Assembly: GCF_001678665.1 (NCBI RefSeq)
Contig: NZ_LZRP01000001.1
Location: 124,001 to 188,000 of the forward strand
DNA from: Erythrobacter sp. QSSC1-22B
GTDB taxonomy: Bacteria > Pseudomonadota > Alphaproteobacteria > Sphingomonadales > Sphingomonadaceae
Length of the DNA: 64,000 bases
Direction: 5' to 3'
Shown piece after piece: positions 38,139 through 45,434 of the stretch. The notes beneath the pieces were generated by a model. The model ran no database searches. It was not told where the DNA came from and was given only the letters and a program-made list of their open reading frames with translations. Position 1 is the first letter of the stretch, and every line of letters begins with the position of its first letter. The translations under genes were made by a program, and so were the position numbers.

Positions 38139-38765
38139 ATGGAAATTGCGGGATTCCCGCTCGAGATAAAGAATCTGTCCGAAGGTGGCGAAATCGTCGG
38201 CTTCGCTGCAGCATTCGGCAACCTCGATCACGGCGGCGATATCATTGAAAAGGGGGCCTTCGCGGAGACCCTCGCACAGCACAAGGCAGCGGGAACCGCC
38301 CCTGCGATGCTGCTGCACCACGACATGTCCAGGCCGATTGGCCGCTGGACCGAACTATCCGAAACCGAAGATGGCCTGCTGGCCAAGGGCAAGATCACCC
38401 GCGACTGCACCGATGGTGCGGAAGCCTATGCGCTTGCCCGCGATGGGGCGCTGGGCGGGCTTTCGGTCGGCTATGGCGTGAAGGTAGCTGGGCGGCGCGG
38501 CGATGCTCGCTTGCTGCAGCAATTGGAACTGCACGAGGCAAGCCTTGTGGCGGTCCCGATGAATGCGAAGGCGCGGATCGTCACTGTTAAGTCGATCGGC
38601 AACATTCGCGAATTGGAGGATCTGCTGCGCAGCGGATTGTCCGGACGCAAGGCGCGGGTGGCTGCAAACGCTGCATGGGCCGCAATCAACTCAACCGAAC
38701 CGAACAACGACGACGAGCTGGCAGCGATCCTGTCCGCCTCGATCAACCGACTCAGCACGATTTAA
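38139..38765 (+). CDS. HK97-family prohead protease
   Basis: A 208-residue U35-type maturation protease. The catalytic histidine is in MLLHHDMSRPIGRW and the catalytic serine in GGLSVGY, with the start IKNLSEGGEIVGFAAAF typical of the family. It cleaves the delta domain of the capsid protein during head maturation. A GTG three codons upstream is possible, but GGAG nine bases before the ATG favours 38139. The capsid gene follows after 11 bases. Confidence 0.9.
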   Translation: MEIAGFPLEIKNLSEGGEIVGFAAAFGNLDHGGDIIEKGAFAETLAQHKAAGTAPAMLLHHDMSRPIGRWTELSETEDGLLAKGKITRDCTDGAEAYALARDGALGGLSVGYGVKVAGRRGDARLLQQLELHEASLVAVPMNAKARIVTVKSIGNIRELEDLLRSGLSGRKARVAANAAWAAINSTEPNNDDELAAILSASINRLSTI

Positions 38766-38776
38766 CGGAGATTATC

Positions 38777-39865
38777 ATGACCGATATTGCAGAACTTTTG
38801 AAAGAACACACCGCCGGGGTGGAAACCAAGCTGACGGACCTGTCCAAGACCACGGAAGGCTACAGCGATTGGATGTCCGAGATCGAGCGCAAGCTTAATC
38901 GCAGCGGCACCGGCAACCCTTTTGGCCAGTCGCTCAGCGTGGGCGAACAGGTCGCGCGGGCCGATGAGATCAAGGAAGTCCTAAACTCCAGTTCGAACGG
39001 CGCGGCCCGCCGGATCGAGGTCAAAGCTATTACCAACGCGGTGGATAGCGGCGGCGGCTTGCACAGTCCGAACCGCGACATGGAAGTTATGCTTCCCCGT
39101 CGCAGGCTGACTATCCGCGACTTGCTGCGCACCGTCCCGGTGACCTCGCAGGATATCGAATATCCGGAACAGACCACGCGCGCCGATCAGGCGGCTCCGG
39201 TGGCGGAATCTGCCCTGAAGCCTGAAAGTGCGATGGCCTTCACAATGAAAACTGTGAAGACCGTCACGCTGGCGCACTGGGTAACGGCCTCGCGGCAGGT
39301 TCTTGCTGATGCCCCCCAACTTCGCGCCCTGATCGACAATGAGCTTCGCTATGGTCTGCAGATGGAGGAAGAGGGGCAAATCCTCTACGGCGATGGCACC
39401 GGGCAGAACCTTCCCGGCATTATCCCGCAGGCGACCGCTTTTGCGGACCCTCTGACCCTTGCTGCTCCGAACCAAATCGACACGATTGGCTCTGCCCTGC
39501 TGCAGGCCGACCTTACCGATGTGCCGGCGGATGGCGTTATCATTCACCCGACCGATTGGCAGCGCATGCGCATGCTGAAGGACGCGGATGGCAATTACAT
39601 TCTTGGCGCGCCGGGTGCGGATGTCCCCCCAGTCCTGTTTGGGCGGCGCGTGGTGGCCACTCAGGCCATGACCGCAGGTTCGTTCCTTGTTGGTCCCTTC
39701 GATGGCGGAGCGACGCTCTACGACCGCATGGCGGCAACTATCATGGTGAGCACAGAGCATGCGGATTATTTCACCCGCAATCTTTGTGCGATCTTGGGGG
39801 AAACCAGGGTCGGCTTGGGCGTGAAACGTCCCGCTTCGTTCATCACCGGCACCCTGCCAGTTTAA
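38777..39865 (+). CDS. HK97-fold major capsid protein
   Basis: A 362-residue phage major capsid protein. The first 95 or so residues are a charged coiled-coil scaffold (delta domain) ending before NAVDSGGGLHS. Then come the HK97 fold marks: RRRLTIRDLLRTVPVTSQ, the E-loop, LAHWVTASRQVLADAP, a GDGTGQNLPGI segment and the C-terminal FTRNLCAILGETRVGL. Preceded by its own protease, it could form a head; no portal or terminase lies next to it. Confidence 0.92.
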   Translation: MTDIAELLKEHTAGVETKLTDLSKTTEGYSDWMSEIERKLNRSGTGNPFGQSLSVGEQVARADEIKEVLNSSSNGAARRIEVKAITNAVDSGGGLHSPNRDMEVMLPRRRLTIRDLLRTVPVTSQDIEYPEQTTRADQAAPVAESALKPESAMAFTMKTVKTVTLAHWVTASRQVLADAPQLRALIDNELRYGLQMEEEGQILYGDGTGQNLPGIIPQATAFADPLTLAAPNQIDTIGSALLQADLTDVPADGVIIHPTDWQRMRMLKDADGNYILGAPGADVPPVLFGRRVVATQAMTAGSFLVGPFDGGATLYDRMAATIMVSTEHADYFTRNLCAILGETRVGLGVKRPASFITGTLPV

Positions 39866-39872
39866 TTCGGAT

Positions 39873-39899
39873 GGGAGCGGCTGCAACATGGCCGCTCCC
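39873..39899 (+). terminator. Hairpin after the capsid gene
   Basis: GGGAGCGGC (39873-39881) pairs perfectly with GCCGCTCCC (39891-39899) eight bases past the capsid stop. No T tract follows, so it is a weak terminator or transcript stabiliser. Confidence 0.5.
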
Positions 39900-40013
39900 G
39901 CCATTCCTCGCATGGGGTGAACTATCGTGCGATCTGGCATGATGCTGTCACAATTGCTGACTAGGTCTCGCCAAGTGAAACCTGCGACCCGGTTCTCACT
40001 CCACGCACCTTGA

Positions 40014-40040
40014 CCCTCGCTTCAGCGGGGGTTTCTTTTC
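40014..40040 (+). terminator. Rho-independent terminator of the capsid operon
   Basis: CCCTCGC (40014-40020) pairs with GCGGGGG (40025-40031, one T-G pair) around loop TTCA, followed by TTTCTTTTC. It lies 150 bases past the capsid stop. Confidence 0.75.
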
Positions 40041-40165
40041 GGCGGGCAATGTCGATCTGGGAACTGGCGGCATCGGGCGGGCATTGTCTTCGAGTAAGGG
40101 CGCGGGCATTGACCCCCTAACCCCGATATGTTTGCGTCCTTGCACCTACCCAACCGGCTTTCGCC

Positions 40166-40194
40166 TTGCACGAATCGTTCGCTCTCTGTTCTAA
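40166..40194 (+). promoter_or_regulatory. Candidate promoter overlapped by an SOS (LexA) box
   Basis: TTGCAC (40166-40171) and TTCTAA (40189-40194) are 17 bases apart. GTTC-N7-GTTC at 40177-40191 is the alphaproteobacterial LexA box and covers the spacer and -10. By chance about two such boxes are expected per 64 kb over both strands, so position is the main argument. Confidence 0.5.
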
Positions 40195-40202
40195 GCACAC
40201 CC

Positions 40203-40367
40203 ATGCACTACCTGATCGAACAGGCGGACGGTTCGCCGCTCAAAAATGAACAGGATGAAATCCACGTGTTCGCTTCGCTGGCGGACGCAAAGACGTGGCT
40301 ATTGCCGGGGGAGCGGGTGCGTCCGCTGAAAAAGGAAACTGCCCTAAAGCCCGATCAGGCCCTTTAG
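40203..40367 (+). CDS. 54-residue protein under a predicted SOS promoter
   Basis: A small mixed-charge protein that begins MHYLIEQADGSPLKNEQDEI. I recognise no family. It lies about 10 bases past the SOS-box promoter candidate, so its transcript would be nearly leaderless, and it has no strong ribosome site. Its end overlaps the end of a minus-strand gene by 24 bases. An SOS-induced satellite gene could be an inducer or antirepressor; that is a guess. Confidence 0.5.
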   Translation: MHYLIEQADGSPLKNEQDEIHVFASLADAKTWLLPGERVRPLKKETALKPDQAL

Positions 40368-40670
40368 ACGTTCAGCGGCTAAGGTAATCCCGCCCAAAAT
40401 TAAGACGCCAGTCCCCAACGCAGTTACAATAAAGCCTTTGCTTGGCAGGTGGGCAACTCGCTCAACTAGAGTGCTCAAATCCACCCGGACATCGCCAAGG
40501 GTGTCATTCGTCTTGTCGAGCCTTGTTTCCAAGCGATTAACACGAGCTTCCATGCCGTCAAAAGTGCCACCATCGCCGCCTTTTTTCAAGCCTTTGTTCT
40601 CGGCATTCAGCTGTTCGCTTTCCTCTTTCAGCCTTCGAACTATCGCAATTTCATTGTCTTTCTCGCTCAT
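40344..40670 (-). CDS. Coiled-coil membrane protein (XhlA-like layout)
   Basis: A 108-residue protein: charged N-terminal helix, a heptad coiled coil at about residues 40-75 (MEARVNRLETRLDKTNDTLG), LPSK at 75-78, one membrane helix at about 79-99 and a short tail. This layout matches phage XhlA-type small membrane proteins, which associate with holins, though the match is by architecture only. Its ATG overlaps the stop of the upstream gene (ATGA). Confidence 0.65.
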   Translation of the reverse strand: MSEKDNEIAIVRRLKEESEQLNAENKGLKKGGDGGTFDGMEARVNRLETRLDKTNDTLGDVRVDLSTLVERVAHLPSKGFIVTALGTGVLILGGITLAAERLKGLIGL

Positions 40671-40882
40671 TCTCCGCCGCCTAGATCGTTAATCAGCGCA
40701 CTTAATTCCGCATCTGCGTCAATTGCTTCACCAAGCTTTTGAGTGGCAGCTGCAGGATCCTGGCTTAGCAGCGCGCTCATGGTTTTATATAAGCGGACGT
40801 TCACTCTCCGTTGGAGTATCACCAATTGGATAAGGTCGCCTCGAGTGGCGCTTTCTGACCACTTTGGCCAAACATCTGTCAT
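40667..40882 (-). CDS. Small helical protein paired with the coiled-coil membrane protein
   Basis: A 71-residue helical acidic protein (LIQLVILQRRVNVRLYKTMS). The start at ATG 40882 is uncertain: a GTG at 40891 in the same frame is also possible, as GAGGGG lies two bases before GTG and eleven before ATG. The pair reads toward the capsid operon from next to attR, a usual cargo position. Confidence 0.6.
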   Translation of the reverse strand: MTDVWPKWSESATRGDLIQLVILQRRVNVRLYKTMSALLSQDPAAATQKLGEAIDADAELSALINDLGGGE

Positions 40883-40900
40883 CGGCCACACCGCCCCTCA

Positions 40901-40936
40901 GTTACCTATACGTTACCTCGACAATGGTCTGGTAAC
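40901..40936. promoter_or_regulatory. Right-end recombination arm sites
   Basis: Direct GTTACCT at 40901-40907 and 40912-40918, then inverted GGTAAC at 40931-40936. The order and spacing mirror the left end (31960-31995), which argues for binding of the same recombination proteins at both ends. Confidence 0.6.
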
Positions 40937-40953
40937 ATCTAACCCATTGATTT

Positions 40954-41002
40954 AATGGTGCGCCCGACAGGATTCGAACCTGTGGCCCCCAGATTAGGAA
41001 TC
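40954..41002. repeat. attR: core shared with attL
   Basis: The 49 bases identical to 31818-31866. Here they continue into the 5' half of the tRNA, so the element's insertion keeps the tRNA complete. Confidence 0.93.
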
Positions 41003-41032
41003 TGATGCTCTATCCTACTGAGCTACGGGCGC
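40956..41032 (-). tRNA. tRNA-Arg, anticodon CCT
   Basis: The minus strand folds as a 77-nt cloverleaf: acceptor GCGCCCG with CGGGCGC, D arm with GTAGCTCAGTAGGATAGAGC, anticodon arm with loop TTCCTAA (anticodon CCT), T arm with GGTTCGAATCC and an encoded CCA end. It is the attachment site of the element. Confidence 0.95.
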
Positions 41033-41095
41033 GCCGGCTTCGCCAATAAGCGAGCGCTGCGCGCCTGACAACGGCGCCGGTCGCTTCGCAGTAGA

Positions 41096-41563
41096 TCAGT
41101 TGAGCTTGTCGGGCTCCGCGATCGGAAAGGGCAGCGGGGCGACCGCGATGCCTTCCTCGATCAGTTCCTTGGCTTCGCGCACCGTCGCCTTGCCGTGGAT
41201 CGCCTCCACGTCCTTCTCGCCATAATGCATCGCGCGCGATTCTTCGGCGAAGCCGTCGCCGACATAGGTGCTCTTGCGCAGTGCCTTGACCTGCGCTTCG
41301 GCGAGCGCGCGCATGGCCTGCTGCACTTCGGGCGGGATCTCGCGATTGGTGACCGGCTTGCCATCCTTCGGGATGACAGCGCTGGTCCGCTGGTTGCCCT
41401 TGAGCGGGACCGCGGGCGCCATCGGCGCCTTGCCGACGTCTTGCGAGCCGCATTCGGGGCATTCGACCAGATTCCGGTTCTGCTGGTCGGCGAAATCATC
41501 CGAGGAGCCGAACCAGCCCTCGAAGCGGTGCCCTTGGGCACAATGGAGGTCATAGACGATCAT
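41096..41563 (-). CDS. DUF1178 family protein
   Basis: A 155-residue protein with the DUF1178 start MIVYDLHCAQGHRFEGWFGS and a zinc-ribbon-like pair CPECG plus the N-terminal cysteine. The function is unknown. It is last in a grxC, nitrilase-family, DUF1178 run, a common alphaproteobacterial arrangement. Confidence 0.9.
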   Translation of the reverse strand: MIVYDLHCAQGHRFEGWFGSSDDFADQQNRNLVECPECGSQDVGKAPMAPAVPLKGNQRTSAVIPKDGKPVTNREIPPEVQQAMRALAEAQVKALRKSTYVGDGFAEESRAMHYGEKDVEAIHGKATVREAKELIEEGIAVAPLPFPIAEPDKLN

Positions 41564-41572
41564 ACAGGCAGG

Positions 41573-42388
41573 CTAGTTGGCGATTTCCCGCCGGTTGGCA
41601 AGGCTGGGGATCTGGCGACGAACCTCGTCGATGCGGGTGCTGTCGATATCGGCGAAACCGAGCGTCGCGCCGCCATCGCCCAGATCGAGCCGCACCTCGC
41701 CCCAGGGATCGACCACGAGGCTGTGACCATAGGTTGATCGCCCGTCCTCGTGAGTGCCCACCTGTGCTGCGGCAACGACAAAGGCGCTGGCCTCGATTGC
41801 ACGGGCACGCTGGAGGACGTGCCAGTGCGCTTCGCCGGTTGGGACGGTGAAAGCGGCAGGAATGGCGATGACATCGCAATGTGCACGGCCAAGCGCTTCG
41901 AAAAAAGCGGGGAAGCGCAGATCGTAGCACACCGTCAGCCCGAGCCGACCAACCGGTGTCTCGACCGTCACCACCCGCTCGCCAGCGCGATAGGTGCGCG
42001 ATTCGCGCCAGCTCTCCCCGCTGTCGAGGTCGACATCGAACATATGGATCTTGTCGTACCGCGCCACGATCTCGCCCTGCCCATTTACCACCAGCGAGCG
42101 GTTGGCCCAGCTTCCATCGCCATTGTCGAGCGCCAGCGAGCCGAGCGCGACCCACAGCCCCTCGCGCGCGGCGGCCTCGCGCACGCGGTTCAGGACCGGA
42201 TCGTCGGCCTCCGCAGAGATGGATCGTGCGGCGCGGGCGCGATCGCGATCCAGCATCCCGCTCATCTCGGGAGTGAACAGCATCACTGCGCCGCCGGCCT
42301 TTGCTTGCGTGATCGCACTCTCGATAGCCGCGGCGTTGGCCTCGGGATCAATCCCGGCAGTCATCTGCAGGACGGCGATGCGGGTCAT
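41573..42388 (-). CDS. Carbon-nitrogen hydrolase (nitrilase/Nit family)
   Basis: A 271-residue amidase of the nitrilase superfamily. The catalytic triad shows as Glu in FTPEMSG, Lys in YDKIHMFD and Cys in LTVCYDLRFP. Nit-type members deaminate or repair glutathione (deaminated glutathione amidase). The ATG at 42388 begins the family-like MTRIAVLQMTAG; the longer frame from 42469 overlaps grxC. The neighbour glutaredoxin fits a glutathione link. Confidence 0.9.
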   Translation of the reverse strand: MTRIAVLQMTAGIDPEANAAAIESAITQAKAGGAVMLFTPEMSGMLDRDRARAARSISAEADDPVLNRVREAAAREGLWVALGSLALDNGDGSWANRSLVVNGQGEIVARYDKIHMFDVDLDSGESWRESRTYRAGERVVTVETPVGRLGLTVCYDLRFPAFFEALGRAHCDVIAIPAAFTVPTGEAHWHVLQRARAIEASAFVVAAAQVGTHEDGRSTYGHSLVVDPWGEVRLDLGDGGATLGFADIDSTRIDEVRRQIPSLANRREIAN

Positions 42389-42398
42389 GCCGGCCGGC

Positions 42399-42662
42399 TC
42401 AGCGTGCAAGCAATGGGTCGAGCTTGCCCTGGCGCTCCAGCGAGGCAAGTTCGTCCGAACCGCCGACATGGGTGTCGCCGACGAAGATCTGCGGCACGGT
42501 CCGCGCGCCGGGTGCCCGCGCCTGCATCTCGTCCCGCTTCGGGCCGCCCATGGTGATGTCGTACTCGGTGTAATCGACGCCTTTCTGATCCAGCAATTGC
42601 TTGGCCCGTGCGCAGAAACCGCAGGTGAATTTCGTGTAGATGGTGACTTCGGGCTGAGACAT
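42399..42662 (-). CDS. grxC: Glutaredoxin 3
   Basis: An 87-residue class I glutaredoxin with active site C15-G-F-C18, the cis-proline TVPQIFVG and GGSDELASL for glutathione binding. The active site CGFC differs from the common CPYC; the dipeptide affects redox potential but the two cysteines remain, so dithiol chemistry is possible. Confidence 0.92.
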   Translation of the reverse strand: MSQPEVTIYTKFTCGFCARAKQLLDQKGVDYTEYDITMGGPKRDEMQARAPGARTVPQIFVGDTHVGGSDELASLERQGKLDPLLAR

Positions 42663-42703
42663 ATCGGACCTTAAAAAATTGAAATCGCGGATGCCATACC
42701 CGT

Positions 42704-42732
42704 CTTGACATGGGTCTGCACGAAACTATCTC
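42704..42732 (+). promoter_or_regulatory. RpoH-type (heat shock sigma) promoter of hsp20
   Basis: CTTGACA (42704-42710) and CTATCTC (42726-42732), with 16 bases between CTTGAC and CTATCT, match the alphaproteobacterial sigma-32 pattern CTTGAA plus CYTATNT. It would start a leader of about 100 bases that ends in the ROSE-like hairpin. Confidence 0.6.
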
Positions 42733-42737
42733 GAATG

Positions 42738-42838
42738 CGTCCACTTCGGCCCGAACGGGCGTGGTGGACGATCGAGGGGGCGCTGCCGAGCGCAGGCTCC
42801 TTCACTGTATCAAATTGCTCACAAGAGGATTTGTTTCG
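42738..42838 (+). ncRNA. ROSE-like RNA thermometer in the hsp20 leader
   Basis: The last hairpin pairs CAAATTGCTC (42811-42820) with GAGGATTTG (42825-42833) around loop ACAA, with one bulged G. It buries the ribosome site GAGGA five bases before the ATG at 42839. The anti-SD stretch TTGCTC with a bulged G is the ROSE hallmark U(U/C)GCU. A GCGCT/AGCGC hairpin (42778-42793) lies upstream. Melting at high temperature would free the ribosome site. Confidence 0.7.
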
Positions 42839-43312
42839 ATGAACCGTATTGATTTGACCCCCTATCGTCGCTCGACCGTCGGCTTCGACCGGCTTTTCGA
42901 CCTGCTCGAAAGTCAGGCGCGCAACAGTTCGAGCGAGAACTACCCACCCTTCAACATCGAGCGCCGCGACGAGGACTCCTACCGCATTACGCTGGCGGTG
43001 GCAGGCTTCCGCAACGCTGACCTGGATATCATTGCCCAGCAGAACCTGCTCACCGTGCAGGGCCGCAAGCGCGACGAACAGCCCGATGGCGAGATGCTTC
43101 ATGTCGGCATTGCCAATCGCGGGTTCGAGCGACGCTTCGAACTGGCCGATTTCGTCCGGGTCGCCAATGCCGATCTCGCCGACGGGATGCTGACCATCGA
43201 TCTGGTGCGCGAAGTGCCCGAAGCGATGAAGCCAAAGAAGATCGCCATCGGCGGCAAGGCCACGCTCGAAGTGGTGAAGGATGACGAGGAGGCCAGCGCC
43301 GAAGCGGCGTGA
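42839..43312 (+). CDS. Small heat shock protein Hsp20
   Basis: A 157-residue alpha-crystallin-domain chaperone holding unfolded proteins in the cytoplasm. It has the IbpA-type start (VGFDRLFDLLESQ), a crystallin core with YRITLAVAGF, LTVQGRK, the FERRFELADFV strand and the LADGMLTIDLVREVPEAMKP segment with a basic tail. The ATG at 42839 follows AGAGGA; an in-frame ATG at 42710 is upstream of the leader and not used. Confidence 0.93.
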   Translation: MNRIDLTPYRRSTVGFDRLFDLLESQARNSSSENYPPFNIERRDEDSYRITLAVAGFRNADLDIIAQQNLLTVQGRKRDEQPDGEMLHVGIANRGFERRFELADFVRVANADLADGMLTIDLVREVPEAMKPKKIAIGGKATLEVVKDDEEASAEAA

Positions 43313-43341
43313 CCCCCCTGCCCCAATGACACCCACAGGCG

Positions 43342-43405
43342 GCGGAGCTTGACGCTCCGCAGGCCCTGTAAACGAATAGGGGGCGGAGCTTAACGCTCCG
43401 CCCCC
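43342..43405 (+). terminator. Tandem terminator hairpins after hsp20
   Basis: Two stem-loops share a core sequence. The first (43342-43360) has a 7-bp stem GCGGAGC with GCTCCGC around TTGAC. The second (43379-43405) has an 11-bp stem with loop TTAAC. Neither has a T tract. Confidence 0.6.
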
Positions 43406-43695
43406 GCGACGCTTGACGCCGCCAAGCCCCGATGTCGATCGTCCGGGTCGCAGAAGACAACCAACGTCGAAGCAAGCCCCTGTCGGCGCAACAATCTGTC
43501 GCGCGACCCGCAATCTTCCCTCGATGCCGAAAGGCACTGCGGACAGCTTGTTTGCAACAAGTGTGTCAAAAGATAAAGGGGCGATGCACGGTTCGGTTCG
43601 AGCGCCGCGAGACGGGGCATAGGTTTCCCGCCCGCATTGCGCTCGTTTTCAGAATGTTAGAACCGAATTGGACCGACCGGCGGCCAGTAAAAAAT
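43406..43695. other. Gap between hsp20 terminators and pyrG end
   Basis: About 290 bases with no supported gene, no RNA gene and no repeat beyond the hairpins to its left. Confidence 0.5.
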
Positions 43696-45330
43696 TCAGA
43701 CCAACCGCGCCTGTTCGAGCGCCGCACCGACGAATCCGGCGAAAAGCGGGTGTGGATCGAAGGGCCTCGACTTCAATTCGGGGTGGAATTGCACTCCTAC
43801 GAACCATGGATGGTCCGGGCGTTCGACGATCTCCGGCAGCAAGCCGTCGGGCGACATCCCGGAGAACACCAGTCCCTGCTTCTCCAGCGGCTCGATATAG
43901 GCGCTGTTGACCTCGTAGCGGTGGCGATGGCGCTCCGAGATCGTGGTCGCCCCGTGATAGAGCCGCGAGACATGGCTGTTGCCGGCCAGCTTCGCGTCAT
44001 AGGCACCCAGCCGCATCGTGCCACCAAGATCGCCATCCTCGGCGCGCTGCTGCAACCCGGCTTCGCTCATCCATTCGTTGATGATGCCCACCACCGGTTC
44101 GTTGGTCGTGCCGAACTCCGTCGACGAGGCGGCATCGAAGCCGGCCTCGCGCGCGCCCTCGATACAGGCCATCTGCATCCCCAGGCAGATCCCAAAGAAC
44201 GGGACCTTGCGCTGGCGGGCGAAGCGCACTGCCGCGATCTTTCCTTCCGAACCGCGCTCGCCGAACCCGCCGGGCACGAGAATGGCGTGCATGGGCTCGA
44301 GCTGGGCGGCGATATCGCCATCGTCCTGCTCGAACACTTCGGCGTCGATCCAGCGGATGTTGACCTTCACCCGGTGCGCCATTCCGCCATGGACCAGCGC
44401 CTCGTTGAGCGATTTGTAGGCATCGGGCAGGCCGACATATTTGCCCACGACGCCGATCGTGACCTCACCCTCGGGGTTGGAATAGCGATCCACGACGTCG
44501 TACCAGCGCGAAAGGTCGGGCTCGGGCGCATCGGTGATGCCAAAGCCGCGCAGTACCTCGCGATCGAGCCCTTCGCCGTGATATTGCAGCGGCACCGAAT
44601 AGATCGAGCTCGCATCGAGCGCGGGTATCACCGCTTCGGCGCGGACGTTGCAGAATTGGGCAATCTTGCGCCGGTCGCTTTCCGGAATGGGCCGTTCGGC
44701 GCGGCACAGCAGCATGTCGGGCTTGATGCCCAGGCTCGCCAGTTCGCGGACCGAGTGCTGCGTCGGCTTGGTCTTCAGTTCGCCCGCCGCGGCGATGTAA
44801 GGCACCAGCGTAACGTGGATCGACAGCGTCTGCAGCGGCTCCAGCTCGTTCCGCATCTGGCGGATCGCCTCCATGAACGGCAGGCTCTCGATATCGCCGA
44901 CCGTCCCGCCGATCTCGCACAGGATGAAATCGTGGTCGCCCTGGTCGGCCAGCGCGAATTCCTTGATCGCGTCGGTGACATGCGGGATCACCTGGACGGT
45001 GGCGCCCAGATAGTCGCCGCGGCGCTCGCGCGCGATGATCTGCTGATAGATCCGGCCCGAGGTCACATTGTCCGATTGTCGCGCGGAAACGCCGGTGAAG
45101 CGTTCGTAATGGCCGAGGTCGAGATCGGTCTCGGCCCCGTCGTCGGTCACATAGACCTCGCCATGCTGATAGGGGCTCATCGTCCCCGGATCGACATTCA
45201 GATAGGGATCGAATTTGCGAATGCGGACCTTGTAGCCGCGCGCCTGCAGCAGCGCTGCAAGCGATGCCGCCATGAGACCTTTGCCGAGCGAGGAGACCAC
45301 GCCGCCGGTGATGAAAATGTACCGCGCCAT
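43696..45330 (-). CDS. pyrG: CTP synthase
   Basis: A 544-residue amidoligase that makes CTP from UTP with glutamine. The N-terminal synthase domain begins [17 protein letters not shown]; the C-terminal glutaminase has the nucleophile cysteine in FGICLGMQ and the HPE triad in [11 protein letters not shown]. It follows secG on the minus strand. Confidence 0.97.
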   Translation of the reverse strand: MARYIFITGGVVSSLGKGLMAASLAALLQARGYKVRIRKFDPYLNVDPGTMSPYQHGEVYVTDDGAETDLDLGHYERFTGVSARQSDNVTSGRIYQQIIARERRGDYLGATVQVIPHVTDAIKEFALADQGDHDFILCEIGGTVGDIESLPFMEAIRQMRNELEPLQTLSIHVTLVPYIAAAGELKTKPTQHSVRELASLGIKPDMLLCRAERPIPESDRRKIAQFCNVRAEAVIPALDASSIYSVPLQYHGEGLDREVLRGFGITDAPEPDLSRWYDVVDRYSNPEGEVTIGVVGKYVGLPDAYKSLNEALVHGGMAHRVKVNIRWIDAEVFEQDDGDIAAQLEPMHAILVPGGFGERGSEGKIAAVRFARQRKVPFFGICLGMQMACIEGAREAGFDAASSTEFGTTNEPVVGIINEWMSEAGLQQRAEDGDLGGTMRLGAYDAKLAGNSHVSRLYHGATTISERHRHRYEVNSAYIEPLEKQGLVFSGMSPDGLLPEIVERPDHPWFVGVQFHPELKSRPFDPHPLFAGFVGAALEQARLV

Positions 45331-45434
45331 GGGAGGTGGCTGTTAGTCGTGCATCGGGAGTCGGCGCAAGCGCATTCGGCAGATGGAACGCCCGCCGAGG
45401 CGTTCAATCCACAGATGTTTCCGCAGCGACAACT

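Larger units (their letters stand above)
39866..40202. other. Intergenic end of the capsid operon
   Basis: A stretch of 337 bases without a supported gene. It holds a 9-bp hairpin (39873-39899), a terminator (40014-40040) and, at its right end, an SOS-box promoter candidate for the 54-residue gene at 40203. Confidence 0.6.
31818..41002. mobile_element. Integrative phage-satellite-like element at tRNA-Arg(CCT)
   Basis: A 49-bp exact direct repeat (31818-31866 and 40954-41002) bounds a block with integrase, AlpA regulator, D5/P4-type helicase, small overlapping genes, HK97 prohead protease and major capsid protein. The repeat is the 3' half of tRNA-Arg(CCT); the right copy belongs to the intact tRNA, the left copy is an orphan. 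The excised circle would be 9136 bp. Known satellites of the PICI and P4 classes share this order of integrase, alpA, replication gene and packaging genes, and capsid-forming PICIs encode their own capsid. No portal, terminase, tail or lysis operon is present, so it is not a whole prophage. Whether it is a functional satellite or a decayed one cannot be told from sequence alone. Confidence 0.88.

Noticed and set aside
31818-41002. A complete prophage
   Set aside because: No terminase, portal, tail, tape-measure or endolysin gene is present in the 9.1 kb.
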